Shown: piece by piece, positions 1 to 8,154 of the stretch | Layout of the letters: each line of letters begins with the position of its first letter | Position numbering within the stretch: the stretch's first letter is position 1 | Assembly: GCA_016704345.1 (NCBI GenBank) | Contig: JADJAH010000003.1 | Coordinates: 533,170 to 597,169 of the forward strand | Direction: 5' to 3' | Source: Ignavibacteria bacterium | GTDB taxonomy: Bacteria > Bacteroidota > Ignavibacteria > Tepidaquicellales > Tepidaquicellaceae | Length of the DNA stretch: 64,000 nt | Made by a program: the position numbers and the translations under genes | Notes under the pieces: model-generated | Told to the model about the DNA's origin: nothing | The model's database searches: none | Seen by the model: the letters and a program-made list of their open reading frames with translations, nothing else

Positions 1-663
1 CTTCTTTGTTCCCCATATCAGCAGAAAACTGACGTCATAGATCTTATTGAGTCGGTTGATGAGTTCAATGTAATCATTCGATTTATATCTCTTCGATTCC
101 CAGCCTCCGGTCTTGGAGATTCCAATGAGTGTTCTTCCCTGCAGGCCGGCCGACTTGATGAAGCTGTCTGCGAAATCTCTGTGTACAATATTGACAGGCA
201 AAAACAGATTAGTAGATACGATCGGAATTTCCAAAGCTCTTAACGCGTCGAGATTAAACTCAACATTGTGTACTTCTCCTCCTCTGCCTTTTGTGCTGAT
301 GTTGTATGCGTAATTCCTTCCTCTGAATTGGAATCCAAATCTATACTTTGCACCGCTCAAAAATGTGATCAATGCAGTCCTTGGATTTCCGAAGAGATCA
401 ATTACAAGATCATACTTCTGTTGCCGAATGTTCTTTATGAGGCACCATGACTTGTCTTCCGAAGGATCGTAAGTAAATGCTCTTGTGAGATATGGATTGT
501 CTATTAAGATATCACGTGAATGACGAAGTGTGAGGAGGTTTATTGTTGCATCAGGGAAATATGCTTTGAGGTTCGGAAAGACGGGAGTTGTAAGCAGTAT
601 ATCGCCAATGCCTCCGAATTTTATTACAAGTATCCGCTGTATTTTGGATCGGTCGAGTTTCAA
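1..663 (-). CDS. Glycosyltransferase family 9 (heptosyltransferase-like), partial
   Basis: The C-terminal part lies beyond the left edge. The minus-strand frame is open for 221 codons. It begins with a Rossmann-type strand and loop (RILVIKFGGIGDILLTTP, residues 10-27), has YDLVIDLFGNPRTA at 84-97 and LIGISKTGGWESKRY at 179-193, the usual start of the second Rossmann half. This pattern is typical of ADP-heptose:LPS heptosyltransferases (GT9), which add sugars to the lipopolysaccharide core at the inner membrane; the exact sugar cannot be told. The start is TTG at 663: a TGA lies three codons upstream, no ATG is near, and a GAGG sits 5 bases before it. The TTG overlaps the nth stop (TTGA), so the two are probably translationally coupled. 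WecB upstream fits surface polysaccharide work. Confidence 0.85.
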   Translation of the reverse strand, partial: MKLDRSKIQRILVIKFGGIGDILLTTPVFPNLKAYFPDATINLLTLRHSRDILIDNPYLTRAFTYDPSEDKSWCLIKNIRQQKYDLVIDLFGNPRTALITFLSGAKYRFGFQFRGRNYAYNISTKGRGGEVHNVEFNLDALRALEIPIVSTNLFLPVNIVHRDFADSFIKSAGLQGRTLIGISKTGGWESKRYKSNDYIELINRLNKIYDVSFLLIWGTKK

Positions 664-1397
664 ATTTCCTCAAGTATTAAAAAATTGTTCTCCAACATCG
701 CCTTCGAGCTTTGCTTTCTGTAAGTTGATTTTTCTTCAAACACACACCTGCTGTAAAAACTGCACAGCGAACACAATGGATTCTTTGATCTGCAGATATT
801 CCTGCCAAACTTTATCAGATTAGTGTGAAGTTCATACTTCCTTCCTTCCGGGATAACAATGTTTGCCGCTTCGAATGTCTTATCCGGCGAATTTGTCTTT
901 ACTATTCCAAGCCGGTTAAGCGTTCTGTGAACATGTGTATCTACCGGAAAAACATCTCTGCCGAGTGCAAACACCAAGACGCATGATGCGGTCTTCACTC
1001 CGATTCCTTTGAACGAAAGCAATTCATCATATATTTCTTCATCGCTTATATTCTTGAAAAATCTCAGATCAAGTTTCCCGTACTTTGCGATCATTTCAAT
1101 GAGCATGAGCTTTATGTCACGGGCTTTCGTGTTTGCAAGTCCGCATACTTTGATGCATTCTCTGATTTCGGATTCTTTCGCCTCTGCTACATTCTCCCAC
1201 GAACCGAATTTTTCTTTTAGGCGGTTAAATGCTTTGTAAGAAGACTTGTCGGTTGTGTTCTGTGAAAGTTTTGTGGCAATCAGAACATCCAGAATCTTGT
1301 GCTCATCCGCGAGTCTGCTTGCAGGCTTTCCGAATATTAAGCAAAGCTCATCTGCAATTATTTCGAGATTGAGCTTAAGTCTGTCAGATCTTTTCAA
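660..1397 (-). CDS. nth: Endonuclease III (DNA glycosylase/AP lyase)
   Basis: Base-excision repair enzyme that removes oxidised pyrimidines and cleaves the abasic site. The helix-hairpin-helix is at residues 128-141 (LLSFKGIGVKTASC) with catalytic Lys135, and catalytic Asp153 is in FPVDTHVHR. The [4Fe-4S] cluster ligands are Cys202, 209, 212 and 218 with the canonical C-x6-C-x2-C-x5-C spacing. Length (245 aa) is slightly above the usual 210-220 because of a C-terminal extension of about 25 residues. The start overlaps the end of wecB by 14 bp, and the stop overlaps the start of the GT9 gene, so wecB-nth-GT9 forms one tight transcription unit. Confidence 0.95.
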   Translation of the reverse strand: MKRSDRLKLNLEIIADELCLIFGKPASRLADEHKILDVLIATKLSQNTTDKSSYKAFNRLKEKFGSWENVAEAKESEIRECIKVCGLANTKARDIKLMLIEMIAKYGKLDLRFFKNISDEEIYDELLSFKGIGVKTASCVLVFALGRDVFPVDTHVHRTLNRLGIVKTNSPDKTFEAANIVIPEGRKYELHTNLIKFGRNICRSKNPLCSLCSFYSRCVFEEKSTYRKQSSKAMLENNFLILEEI

Positions 1398-2508
1398 GAA
1401 TAACTTTCACGATTCTTTCGGCGGAATTGCCGTCCCAGAATTTCGGGATCTTGCCTTTTTTGTAAACTCCTTTTTCAATCTGCTCAATTGCTTTTTTGAC
1501 GGCTTTCTCATCGAGTCCCGTGATAGTATTCGTTCCAAGCTCTGTGGTAACGGGCCTTTCCGTACTATCACGCAAAGTGATGCAAGGTATTTTAAGGTAT
1601 GTCGATTCTTCCTGAATGCCGCCCGAATCCGTTAGAATAAATTTTGCAGTTGAAACAAGTCTCATAAAATCAACATAACCAAGCGGCTCTGTTAGGATCA
1701 AATTGTTTGTGCTCTCCAAATTTTTTAAGAGTCCGAATTTTTCAAGCATCTTCTGAGTCCTGGGATGAACAGGAAAAACAATGTCAGTCTTAGGACTAAT
1801 ATTATTTATGCCGGTTATGATATTTATTACTTTTGCAAGGTTGTCTTTGCTGTCAACATTTGATGGGCGGTGAAGTGTTATGAGCGCGTAATTGTTTTCA
1901 GAGATGCATAGTTCTTTAAGTATATTCGATTTCTTTATCACAGGAAGCAAAGTTATTAGCGAATCAATCATTGTATTTCCAGTGAAGAAGATCTTCTTGT
2001 CGCTGATTCCTTCCTTCTGCAGATTCCTAACACCGCTTGGTTCGGTCACAAATAGAAAATCTGCCAAGACATCTGTAACAAGTCTGTTGATCTCTTCCGG
2101 CATTGACCTGTCAAAACTTCGCAGGCCGGATTCAATGTGCGCAACCGGAATTGCATGGAGCTGGTCTCCGGATTGTTTGCTGCATACAAGCGAAGCTGCA
2201 GAAGTGGAATTCACATCACCATAAACAAGAACCAGATCCGGCTTCTCTTTTTTGATCACTTTTTCGAGTTCTATCATAACGAGAGCTTTCTGTTCTGCAT
2301 GAGATTTTGAACCAATCCCAAGATAAATATCCGGTTTAGGCAGGCCAAGATCTTTGAAAAAGACATCAGACATTCTCTTGTCGTAATGCTGTCCGGTATG
2401 AACGATCTTATGAATTATTTTCTTCTTGTGCTTGAGTAACTGCTTATGAACGGGCGCCATTTTCATGAAGTTCGGCCTGGCGCCTACAACGGAAATGATC
2501 TTCTTCAA
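1384..2508 (-). CDS. wecB: UDP-N-acetylglucosamine 2-epimerase (non-hydrolysing)
   Basis: Interconverts UDP-GlcNAc and UDP-ManNAc in the cytoplasm for surface polysaccharide synthesis. Family motifs appear in order: SVVGARPNFMKMAP (6-19), HTGQHYD (37-43), GDVNST (97-102), HIESG (124-128), PEEINRLVTD (137-146), LHRPSN (about 212), TDSGGIQEES (about 290) and TERPVTTELGTN. Length (374 aa) is normal. The ATG start is followed directly by the first beta strand. It is first in the minus-strand unit with nth and the GT9 gene; the neighbouring glycosyltransferase supports a role in lipopolysaccharide or capsule precursor supply. Confidence 0.95.
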   Translation of the reverse strand: MKKIISVVGARPNFMKMAPVHKQLLKHKKKIIHKIVHTGQHYDKRMSDVFFKDLGLPKPDIYLGIGSKSHAEQKALVMIELEKVIKKEKPDLVLVYGDVNSTSAASLVCSKQSGDQLHAIPVAHIESGLRSFDRSMPEEINRLVTDVLADFLFVTEPSGVRNLQKEGISDKKIFFTGNTMIDSLITLLPVIKKSNILKELCISENNYALITLHRPSNVDSKDNLAKVINIITGINNISPKTDIVFPVHPRTQKMLEKFGLLKNLESTNNLILTEPLGYVDFMRLVSTAKFILTDSGGIQEESTYLKIPCITLRDSTERPVTTELGTNTITGLDEKAVKKAIEQIEKGVYKKGKIPKFWDGNSAERIVKVILEKI

Positions 2509-2595
2509 TTAGACTTGTATGATTATGAATTGCGCCAAATTAGTTAAAATTATGTAGAGTTAGAATGAATAAGTAAGATTTAGTAATGAAGCGAA
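2509..2595. promoter_or_regulatory. Upstream region of wecB
   Basis: AT-rich stretch between wecB and the repeat element at 2596. It must hold the minus-strand promoter of the wecB-nth-GT9 unit if that is not inside the repeat, but no convincing TTG/TAnnTTTG pair was found by eye. Confidence 0.2.
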
Positions 2596-3032
2596 CACAT
2601 TGCTGTCCAAAACGTTTTTGCATTTCGAAAATTCTTTCGAAATCAAGCAGTAATGTTAGAAGAAATTCGATTCGGAAAAACAACCCGCCTGCCTGCTGGT
2701 ATGCATTTCACACTTCAATGGCCAGTGGGCAGGCAGGCCTTCGTATAATTGCCGTAAAAAAATTGCGAGCAATGGCGTAGCAAGAATTTCTGTTTGACGA
2801 AGCCCGACAGTGCTCTTTTGTCGGGCGAGGAGGTAAATTCTGCAGCCATTGCGAGCGATTTTTAGGCAATTATACGGCAGCGGGCGACTTTTCTTTGCCA
2901 AGCTTTCTTTTGAGCCTGCCCTGAGCTTGCCCTGAGCTTGCCGAAGGGTTCAAAAGAAAGCGGAATAACTTTTGGTATCGAATTTTGTTAAACCCTTTAC
3001 TCCAAAGATTTAAAACGTTTTGGACAGATGTG
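2596..3032. repeat. MITE-like nested palindromic element with 16-bp terminal inverted repeats
   Basis: The ends are a perfect 16-bp inverted repeat: CTGTCCAAAACGTTTT at 2603-2618 and its complement at 3012-3027, with CACAT just outside on both sides. Three palindromes lie inside: a REP-like hairpin (2687-2738), a long imperfect hairpin with arms CGTATAATTGCC (2742-2753) and GGCAATTATACG (2865-2876), and an inverted pair CTTTCTTTTGAGCC/GGTTCAAAAGAAAG (2904-2917 and 2947-2960). No ORF of note lies inside. It resembles a non-autonomous mobile element or a cluster of nested ones; no target duplication was confirmed. Confidence 0.6.
2687..2738. repeat. REP-like hairpin, copy 1
   Basis: Arms GCCTGCCTGC (2687-2696) and GCAGGCAGGC (2729-2738) with an additional inner pairing CTGG/CCAG, enclosing a loop with ATGCATTTCACACTTCAATG. 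Closely related hairpins occur at 7727-7774 (opposite orientation) and 8685-8735. The presence of a RAYT-type transposase at 8920 suggests these are its substrates. Confidence 0.65.
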
Positions 3033-3641
3033 GAAGCTAACAACTCCCATCAATCATCAGATCTCTTCCATCAATCATGTGAACAACTAATCTTAGTCTT
3101 ACATTTTTTGAAGGAAGACCTGCTGTCATTGAATGGGATTTGAGAAAGTTATGAATTTACTGAAGAAGAATGTGAGGTCAAAGAGGTCAGACAATTACTG
3201 GAAAACATAGTTGATTACCAGAAGGATAATGGTATGCAGATTACGACACTATGTCTGAAATTATTTGTATTATCTAGCCCTGAAGAGACATCAATGATTA
3301 GGTTCATTTGAATTTCCATTGAATTTTCCTTTAGAATAAAGCATACTTGCCAAGCAAAAATCCCACCCAGAGGTTTTTCAAACGGCTTTCAAAACAGATT
3401 TAATTGGTTTTGTAAGATACTGTTATTAGCTCGTTTGTTTCCAAGGAAGATGAGTTTCACAAACCCCGATATTAACCGGAAGAAATCCTGATCACATTTG
3501 CCCAAAGGTGAAGTTATAGAATAACTACACCCAAACTGCATTTGATGAGAAGTTTTCATCCACGAAAATAAAACTCACTTTTTTGATCTGATAAAATTGA
3601 TCTAACATAACACACCATTCAACAAACTAAAAACACAACAA
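3033..3641. other. Gene-free region with a possible coding remnant
   Basis: No complete gene seen. A short frame at about 3138-3311 on the plus strand (about 57 codons, containing FTEEECEVKEVRQLLENI) reads like coding sequence but lacks a start and has a stop just upstream, so it may be a decayed gene. The rest is AT-rich sequence leading to the gene at 3642; no clear promoter was recognised. Confidence 0.3.
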
Positions 3642-5573
3642 ATGAAACAGAGAATTACATTTGTGATGATGATGATTCTGCTAATCACAGGATCCTCATT
3701 TACACAAGACAAGCAGGACTGGAAATTTATGCATCCGACTCCACAAGTAAATCTGCTGAGAAAGATCAAAGCAATTGATGCTGACAGCTGGGTTACTGTT
3801 GGAGCTAACGGAACTTACATGCAAACTTCAAACTCGGGTGCAAATTGGTATTTCCATCACTTTGCAGGAGAAGCAAGCGCTACATTAGCAACGACACAGA
3901 ACTATGACATGTGGTTCTTCAATGAGAATAGCGGCATAGTAGTAGGTGATGCCGGCTATATAGGAAGGACAACAAACGGCGGTGTGAGTTTTGACACAAC
4001 CGGAAACGGCTTGCTGCCCACTAGCGTCAGATGTTGGGCCGTTTGGTTTGCAGATGCAAATACAGGCTATGTAGGAGCAGGTGGTCAGGGATCATTCTTA
4101 AGCAGAATCCTCAAGACTACAAATGGCGGAGTTAACTGGTCATTGGTTTATTCTTCAGCAACAAATTATGTTACCGCATTGGGAGGTGTTGATGCCAATA
4201 ACGTGACAGCGGCATGGTCTAATGGAACAACGGTCATCACAACAAACGGTGGAACTTCATGGACTGAGACTGCCGGTGCATTATTCTCGATCCCAAATAA
4301 TATAACTTATCTGAACTCGACAACAGGCTTTGCTTGCGGAAGCGGCGGTCAAGCAAGCAGAACAACAAATGCGGGAGTAAACTGGACACCAATCAATACT
4401 CCAACATCTGATTGGGCAATGTTTCAGATAAAAGCAGTTTCAGCAACAGAGATTTATGCAGTCGGAGATCCGTCTTTCCTTTATAAATCAACAGATCTTG
4501 GAACCACCTGGACTTCATTGCCAATAGCTGTAACCGGACCGGCTACAACATTCATCTGGTATTCTCTTGATAAGGTAGGCTCAACTCTGATTATGTCGGG
4601 AGATTATGGAATAGTAGCTGTGTCAAACGATGGCGGTTCAACATGGAGTTCAAACAGTAATATCATTAAGACGGCTCTTAACTTTGATATAACAACTGTA
4701 CCCGGAACAAGCAAATACTGGATTGTTGGAAGAGCAGCGGGAGCGGGAAATCAGATTTTGTATTCAAACAACAGCGGCTCAACATGGACAGGAATTAACG
4801 CAGGAGTCTCCGGTGATTTCCAGAGTATTTCAATGATCAATGCAAATACCGGCTACATGAGCGGAACAAATAATCAGATCATGAAAACTACTGACGGAGG
4901 AGCTACATGGTTCCTGAAGACAGGACCTTCTCCGGTAGCAACATCACAATTATATTCATGTGAATTCATTGATGAAAACACGGGATGGGTATTCGTCAAT
5001 TTCTCAACAGTTGCAGGCGGCAATGTTTTCAAGACAACAAACGGCGGAGATAACTGGACTCAGTATACAACAGGCGCATCAAGTGAAAACATTTATTCTG
5101 CAGACATGGTAGATGCCAATACCGGATATTGCACCATGAATCAATCAGGCAGACCTCTCTACAGAACAACCAATGGCGGTGTTAACTGGACTGCACTGAC
5201 AACCGGATTAACCGGAAGTCTCAGAGGTGTAACTGCTCCTGATGCAAATACAGTTTATGTTGCACAAACAGGCGGCACTCAGAGAGTTGCCAAATCAACA
5301 AACGGCGGTGCAAACTGGACACTGATAACACTTCCTGTTGCTGTCGACTGTACAAGCATGGATTTTAAAGATGCAAATACCGGATATGTTGTTGGCAACA
5401 CTACAACAGTTGTTTGCAGAACAACCAATGGCGGAGCAAACTGGACATTCCAAAATACTCACGGAATAACTCAGGGCAAAGTATTCGTAACACACAGGGT
5501 GATACAGCGTGGGCATTGGGCGGAAACAGTGCAATTTCAAGATACATCGGACCTGTTAGCAATGTTAAAGTAA
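3642..5573 (+). CDS. Secreted BNR/Ycf48-like repeat protein, N-terminal segment of a frameshifted gene
   Basis: Signal peptide at 1-21 (hydrophobic VMMMILLITGSSF). The rest is about a dozen repeats with the TTNGGxxW or SNxGxTW signature and interleaved xxNTGYxxG turns, typical of BNR/Asp-box and photosystem II assembly factor (Ycf48-like) beta-propellers, so it is probably an extracellular or cell-surface propeller of unknown ligand. Homology in this frame stops near residue 618: after GITQGKVFVT the frame runs into unrelated residues, while the continuation (QGDTAWALGGNSAISRY) is in the next frame from about 5497. The slip lies in an ACACACA run (5490-5496). Intact, the product would be about 823 aa ending at 6112. 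Confidence 0.85.
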   Translation: MKQRITFVMMMILLITGSSFTQDKQDWKFMHPTPQVNLLRKIKAIDADSWVTVGANGTYMQTSNSGANWYFHHFAGEASATLATTQNYDMWFFNENSGIVVGDAGYIGRTTNGGVSFDTTGNGLLPTSVRCWAVWFADANTGYVGAGGQGSFLSRILKTTNGGVNWSLVYSSATNYVTALGGVDANNVTAAWSNGTTVITTNGGTSWTETAGALFSIPNNITYLNSTTGFACGSGGQASRTTNAGVNWTPINTPTSDWAMFQIKAVSATEIYAVGDPSFLYKSTDLGTTWTSLPIAVTGPATTFIWYSLDKVGSTLIMSGDYGIVAVSNDGGSTWSSNSNIIKTALNFDITTVPGTSKYWIVGRAAGAGNQILYSNNSGSTWTGINAGVSGDFQSISMINANTGYMSGTNNQIMKTTDGGATWFLKTGPSPVATSQLYSCEFIDENTGWVFVNFSTVAGGNVFKTTNGGDNWTQYTTGASSENIYSADMVDANTGYCTMNQSGRPLYRTTNGGVNWTALTTGLTGSLRGVTAPDANTVYVAQTGGTQRVAKSTNGGANWTLITLPVAVDCTSMDFKDANTGYVVGNTTTVVCRTTNGGANWTFQNTHGITQGKVFVTHRVIQRGHWAETVQFQDTSDLLAMLK

Positions 5574-6112
5574 GTGCTACCATTCTTATGGAAGCAATGT
5601 ATTCAGCAGGTACAAACCTGCTTGCCAGAAAAGATAATGTTAAGATGTATCTCAGAAGCGCCTACTCTCCTTATGCGATAGTAGATTCTGCAACAGCTGT
5701 GATTGATTCTGTCACGCATACAGGACTGTTTACATTTAACAATGCTGTTTCAGGGAAGTATTATCTTGTAATGAAACACTTCAATACTATTGAGACATGG
5801 AGCAAATCAGGAGGTGAAACAATTCTTGGCAATGGTACAACTTACAGTTACAATTTCACAACATCCGCATCGCAGGCTTTCGGAAACAATATGGTTCTTA
5901 AAGGAACAAAGTATTGTATCTACAGCGGTGATCCCAATCAGGATGGAATTGTGGATGGAGCTGACGGAAGTCTGATTGATACAGATGCATTCAATATCGT
6001 ATCAGGAAGTTACATTCCAACAGACCTTGATGCAGACGGAATTGTTGACGCAACGGATTATGCGGTCTTCGACAACAATGCTTTCAATTTCATTGGTAAG
6101 ATTACTCCGTAA
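5414..6112 (+). CDS. C-terminal segment of the same gene: dockerin-like module
   Basis: Real homology begins about 5497; the first 28 codons are out-of-frame shadow of the preceding segment. The segment carries the C-terminal module found in three other secreted proteins here: SPYAIVDS, then KHFNTIETWSKSGGE, YNFTTSASQAFGNNM, then two calcium-loop-like stretches DPNQDGIVDGADGS and DADGIVDATDY, ending in FIGKITP. The D-x-N-x-D-G-x-x-D spacing resembles dockerin or EF-hand loops. No T9SS NPFNPST signal is present, so the module may serve as an alternative sorting or anchoring signal (inference). A rho-independent terminator follows 26 bp after the stop. Confidence 0.75.
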   Translation: MQNNQWRSKLDIPKYSRNNSGQSIRNTQGDTAWALGGNSAISRYIGPVSNVKVSATILMEAMYSAGTNLLARKDNVKMYLRSAYSPYAIVDSATAVIDSVTHTGLFTFNNAVSGKYYLVMKHFNTIETWSKSGGETILGNGTTYSYNFTTSASQAFGNNMVLKGTKYCIYSGDPNQDGIVDGADGSLIDTDAFNIVSGSYIPTDLDADGIVDATDYAVFDNNAFNFIGKITP

Positions 6113-6138
6113 CATATTTCTATTTGTAAAAAAAGAGA

Positions 6139-6165
6139 GCGGGTCCTGTTTGACCCGCTTTTTTT
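6139..6165 (+). terminator. Rho-independent terminator
   Basis: Stem GCGGGTC (6139-6145) / GACCCGC (6152-6158), a 6-nt loop and a T7 run, just after the secreted propeller gene. Confidence 0.85.
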
Positions 6166-6354
6166 ATTTATTAATGACAGTAAGGATCCGGAATCAAACT
6201 ACTTCAGAAAAAGTCATCTGCCTTGTTTGAAACATTGCGCCGGTTAGCTGATTCCATGCGCAAGTTGGGAGATGATTTCCATCGCAGGAAATCGTCACTG
6301 AAGAAGCTCAGATGATTAACAAAGCAACGGGTCGAATTTGCGAAGAGGCGCATA

Positions 6355-6564
6355 TCGTCAGCAAACCTTCGCAGGTCGTCAGCGAACCTCCGCGGGTCAT
6401 TAGCGAACCTCCGCGGGTCGTCAGCGAACCTCCGCGGATCGTTAGCGAACCTCCGCGGGTCATTAGCGAACCTCCGCGGGTCATTAGCGAACCTCCGCGG
6501 ATCATTAGCGAACCTCCGCGGATCATTAGCGAACCTCCGCGGGTCGTCAGCAAACCTTGCAAAA
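6355..6564. repeat. Tandem array of ten 21-bp units
   Basis: Ten head-to-tail units with the core AGCGAACCTCCGCGG; only three unit positions vary inside, while the two end units are degenerate (GCAAACCTT). Eight units contain the palindrome CCGCGG. The plus frame listed as a 118-codon ORF (6312-6668) reads SEPPRV(I/V); another plus frame reads SLANLRG, with leucines at heptad a/d spacing, but has no start codon and a TGA shortly before the array. Whether any frame is translated is unknown. Confidence 0.8.
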
Positions 6565-6622
6565 CTTATAGGAAACTTGAGTTTAAGCCCAAAATACGGA
6601 TTAACTCCCTAACCACGGCCTG

Positions 6623-6683
6623 CGTCCCCGCAGAGTCACCCGCACTATTTGTTTTTCAGTTCCGGTAGCAACACATTCGGGGA
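6623..6683 (+). repeat. Left part of a split copy of the 208-bp TIR element
   Basis: These 61 bp match 9507-9567 with a single mismatch by eye. They begin with the terminal repeat CGTCCCCGCAGAGT. In the intact copy the sequence continues directly into the part that here is found at 7599-7727, so about 915 bp separate the two halves. Confidence 0.75.
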
Positions 6684-7598
6684 CTCGTATGATTGCATTC
6701 AAATATTTCGGAGGGAATTCTTAGTTTTTCGGTGGGCTGCGGGGCGGTTTTGTGTTCGGCGCGCCGTTCTCTGTTCTGCAGTCCTAGGTATTTTAGTTTC
6801 TCTAGTTGTATGCGGTCGACAGGGCTCTTGCTTTCGTTTTCCCTTCTTGTCTTCTGAATCGGTTCTCGTTGTTGGCTTGTGTTTCGTGGCCCGTCGTGGT
6901 TTGGGTGGTTCGCTGTCCAGGTCGGGTTTGCTTGGCTGGGGTTGTGTTTCGTCTTGGCGGGGTGTCGTTTGTTTGTTCTTGGGCGGTTTCGCGCTTTTCT
7001 GGGTCGGCTTGTCTGTTGTGCACAAAACAATCTGCAAGCTCTTTCAATCAGCTGCCGTGAAGCTCGCCTTGGGTGGGGGCTTCTCTGTGTCAGTCATGAA
7101 AGCAAAAACTCTGCAAGAGATACAGTACCTAAAAAGATAAGTCAGAAATTAAGATCGTCCGAAACATTCTCAACCTTAAGGAAATTCTGAAGAGGCATGA
7201 AGAGATTATCAAACTCTACGATAAACAAATGAAGGTTGTGTTACAGCAGATAAAAGATCTAGTTAAGACTGACGAAGAACTCAGCCGAAAGATTAAAACC
7301 TGGTGTTGGTTTCTCCTGTTCGTTTTTCGGCTGGTTTTCCAATTCGCCTCTGCGCTGTGTGTTTGTTCGGGGGTGCTCATTTCAAAGGCACAGCCTCTCA
7401 GCGTTTGCCGCAGTGAGCCTATTCGGTGCAACAACTCTCAAAGTTTTACCAAGGCTCTTGGCACTAAATGGTTGCCTTGTTGCGTTGCAAGAACTTCTGC
7501 TGCTGTCTCCCTCTGGAAAAAGCGAGGTATAATCCGGCTTCCATTGTGTGAAAATTATTGAGTCATAAGAATTTGGACTTGATTGTTATCACAGTACC
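6684..7598. other. Inserted segment of unusual composition with a coding remnant
   Basis: This stretch splits a repeat that is intact at 9507-9714. From about 6720 to 7080 and 7300 to 7440 the plus strand is strongly G/T-rich and A-poor, unlike its surroundings, and the ORFs there (for example basic or Pro/Gln/Thr-rich on the minus strand) look like composition artefacts. Between them, about 7150-7303, a plus frame reads as a plausible coiled coil (VRNILNLKEILKRHEEIIKL, then QMKVVLQQIKDLVKTDEEL) with no start or domain upstream. It could be the C-terminal remnant of a phage-type ORF6N/KilA-N protein, a weak guess from sequence style only. Confidence 0.45.
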
Positions 7599-7727
7599 TC
7601 TGCGGAAGGAAATGATTAAATACGTATTATTTCAAATTGCTAAGAAGCTCTTGATAGTGAAATTTTTACCGCAGAGTTCCCGCCTCGGCAAAATAATATT
7701 TTATGTTCATTATATGAAGCCGGCGGG
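7599..7727 (+). repeat. Right part of the split copy of the TIR element
   Basis: Direct repeat of 9569-9698 (about 130 bp, few mismatches; the stretch from GAGTTCCCGCCTCGG to GCCGGCGGG is identical by eye). Similarity ends exactly where the REP-like hairpin begins at 7727, which suggests the hairpin replaced or interrupted the right end of this copy. Confidence 0.75.
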
Positions 7728-7774
7728 CCTGCCCACTGGCCATTGAAGGGCGTAACGCATCATGGCAGGCAGGC
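7727..7774. repeat. REP-like hairpin, copy 2 (inverted orientation)
   Basis: GCCTGCCCACTGGCCATTGA at the left and GGCAGGCAGGC at the right; read on the minus strand it matches copy 1 (2687-2738), including the CTTCAATGGCCAGTGGGCAGG segment's core. It abuts a repeat copy at 7599-7727. Confidence 0.65.
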
Positions 7775-7917
7775 GGGAGTTTCACTCGGAGAACACAAAC
7801 AGGGGCGGAAACTATATGAGTTTTGGGGATACTTACAATCCAATAGTTCGGTGCGACTGAACTAATTCTAAATTGACTTAATTTTCTCATGCGGTTATCT
7901 TACTAAAAAAAAAGACT

Positions 7918-8154
7918 ATGACGACTGAAGAAATTAAGAGCCGCCTGCATGAAAGCATTGAGAACATAGACGATGAAAACTTCCTGGAGGCAATAAGAAT
8001 TATAATTGAGGTCAAGCATAAGAGTCTTCCGGCAATGAACATTTCAGAAAAACATAAGAAAGCTTTGCAGGAAAGTGAAAAGCAGATAGAAAGTGGTGAA
8101 TACTTTACTAATGAAGAGGTGAAGAAAATGTCCAACGAATGGCTGAAAGAGTAA
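7918..8154 (+). CDS. Putative antitoxin of a RelE/ParE-type pair
   Basis: 78-residue acidic helical protein (MTTEEIKSRLHESIENIDDE...), ending in FTNEEVKKMSNEWLKE, a pattern typical of small antitoxins encoded before RelE/ParE toxins in Bacteroidota. It has no recognisable DNA-binding domain by eye. The assignment rests on size and on the 16-bp overlap with the toxin gene. An A-rich leader lies just before the ATG. The pair sits among mobile-element repeats, as expected for an accessory toxin-antitoxin module. Confidence 0.75.
   Translation: MTTEEIKSRLHESIENIDDENFLEAIRIIIEVKHKSLPAMNISEKHKKALQESEKQIESGEYFTNEEVKKMSNEWLKE

Noticed and set aside
6308..6562. Minus-strand ORF reading RGGSLMT repeats
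   Set aside because: Translation of the 21-bp tandem array only; an array with a period divisible by three keeps all frames open by chance.
6355..6564. CRISPR array
   Set aside because: The units are contiguous 21-mers without unique spacers, and no cas gene is present.
6656..7047. Three overlapping minus-strand ORFs rich in Pro, Thr, Gln and Arg
   Set aside because: They arise from the G/T-rich plus strand; all three frames are open with unrelated low-complexity products, no start signals and no family resemblance.
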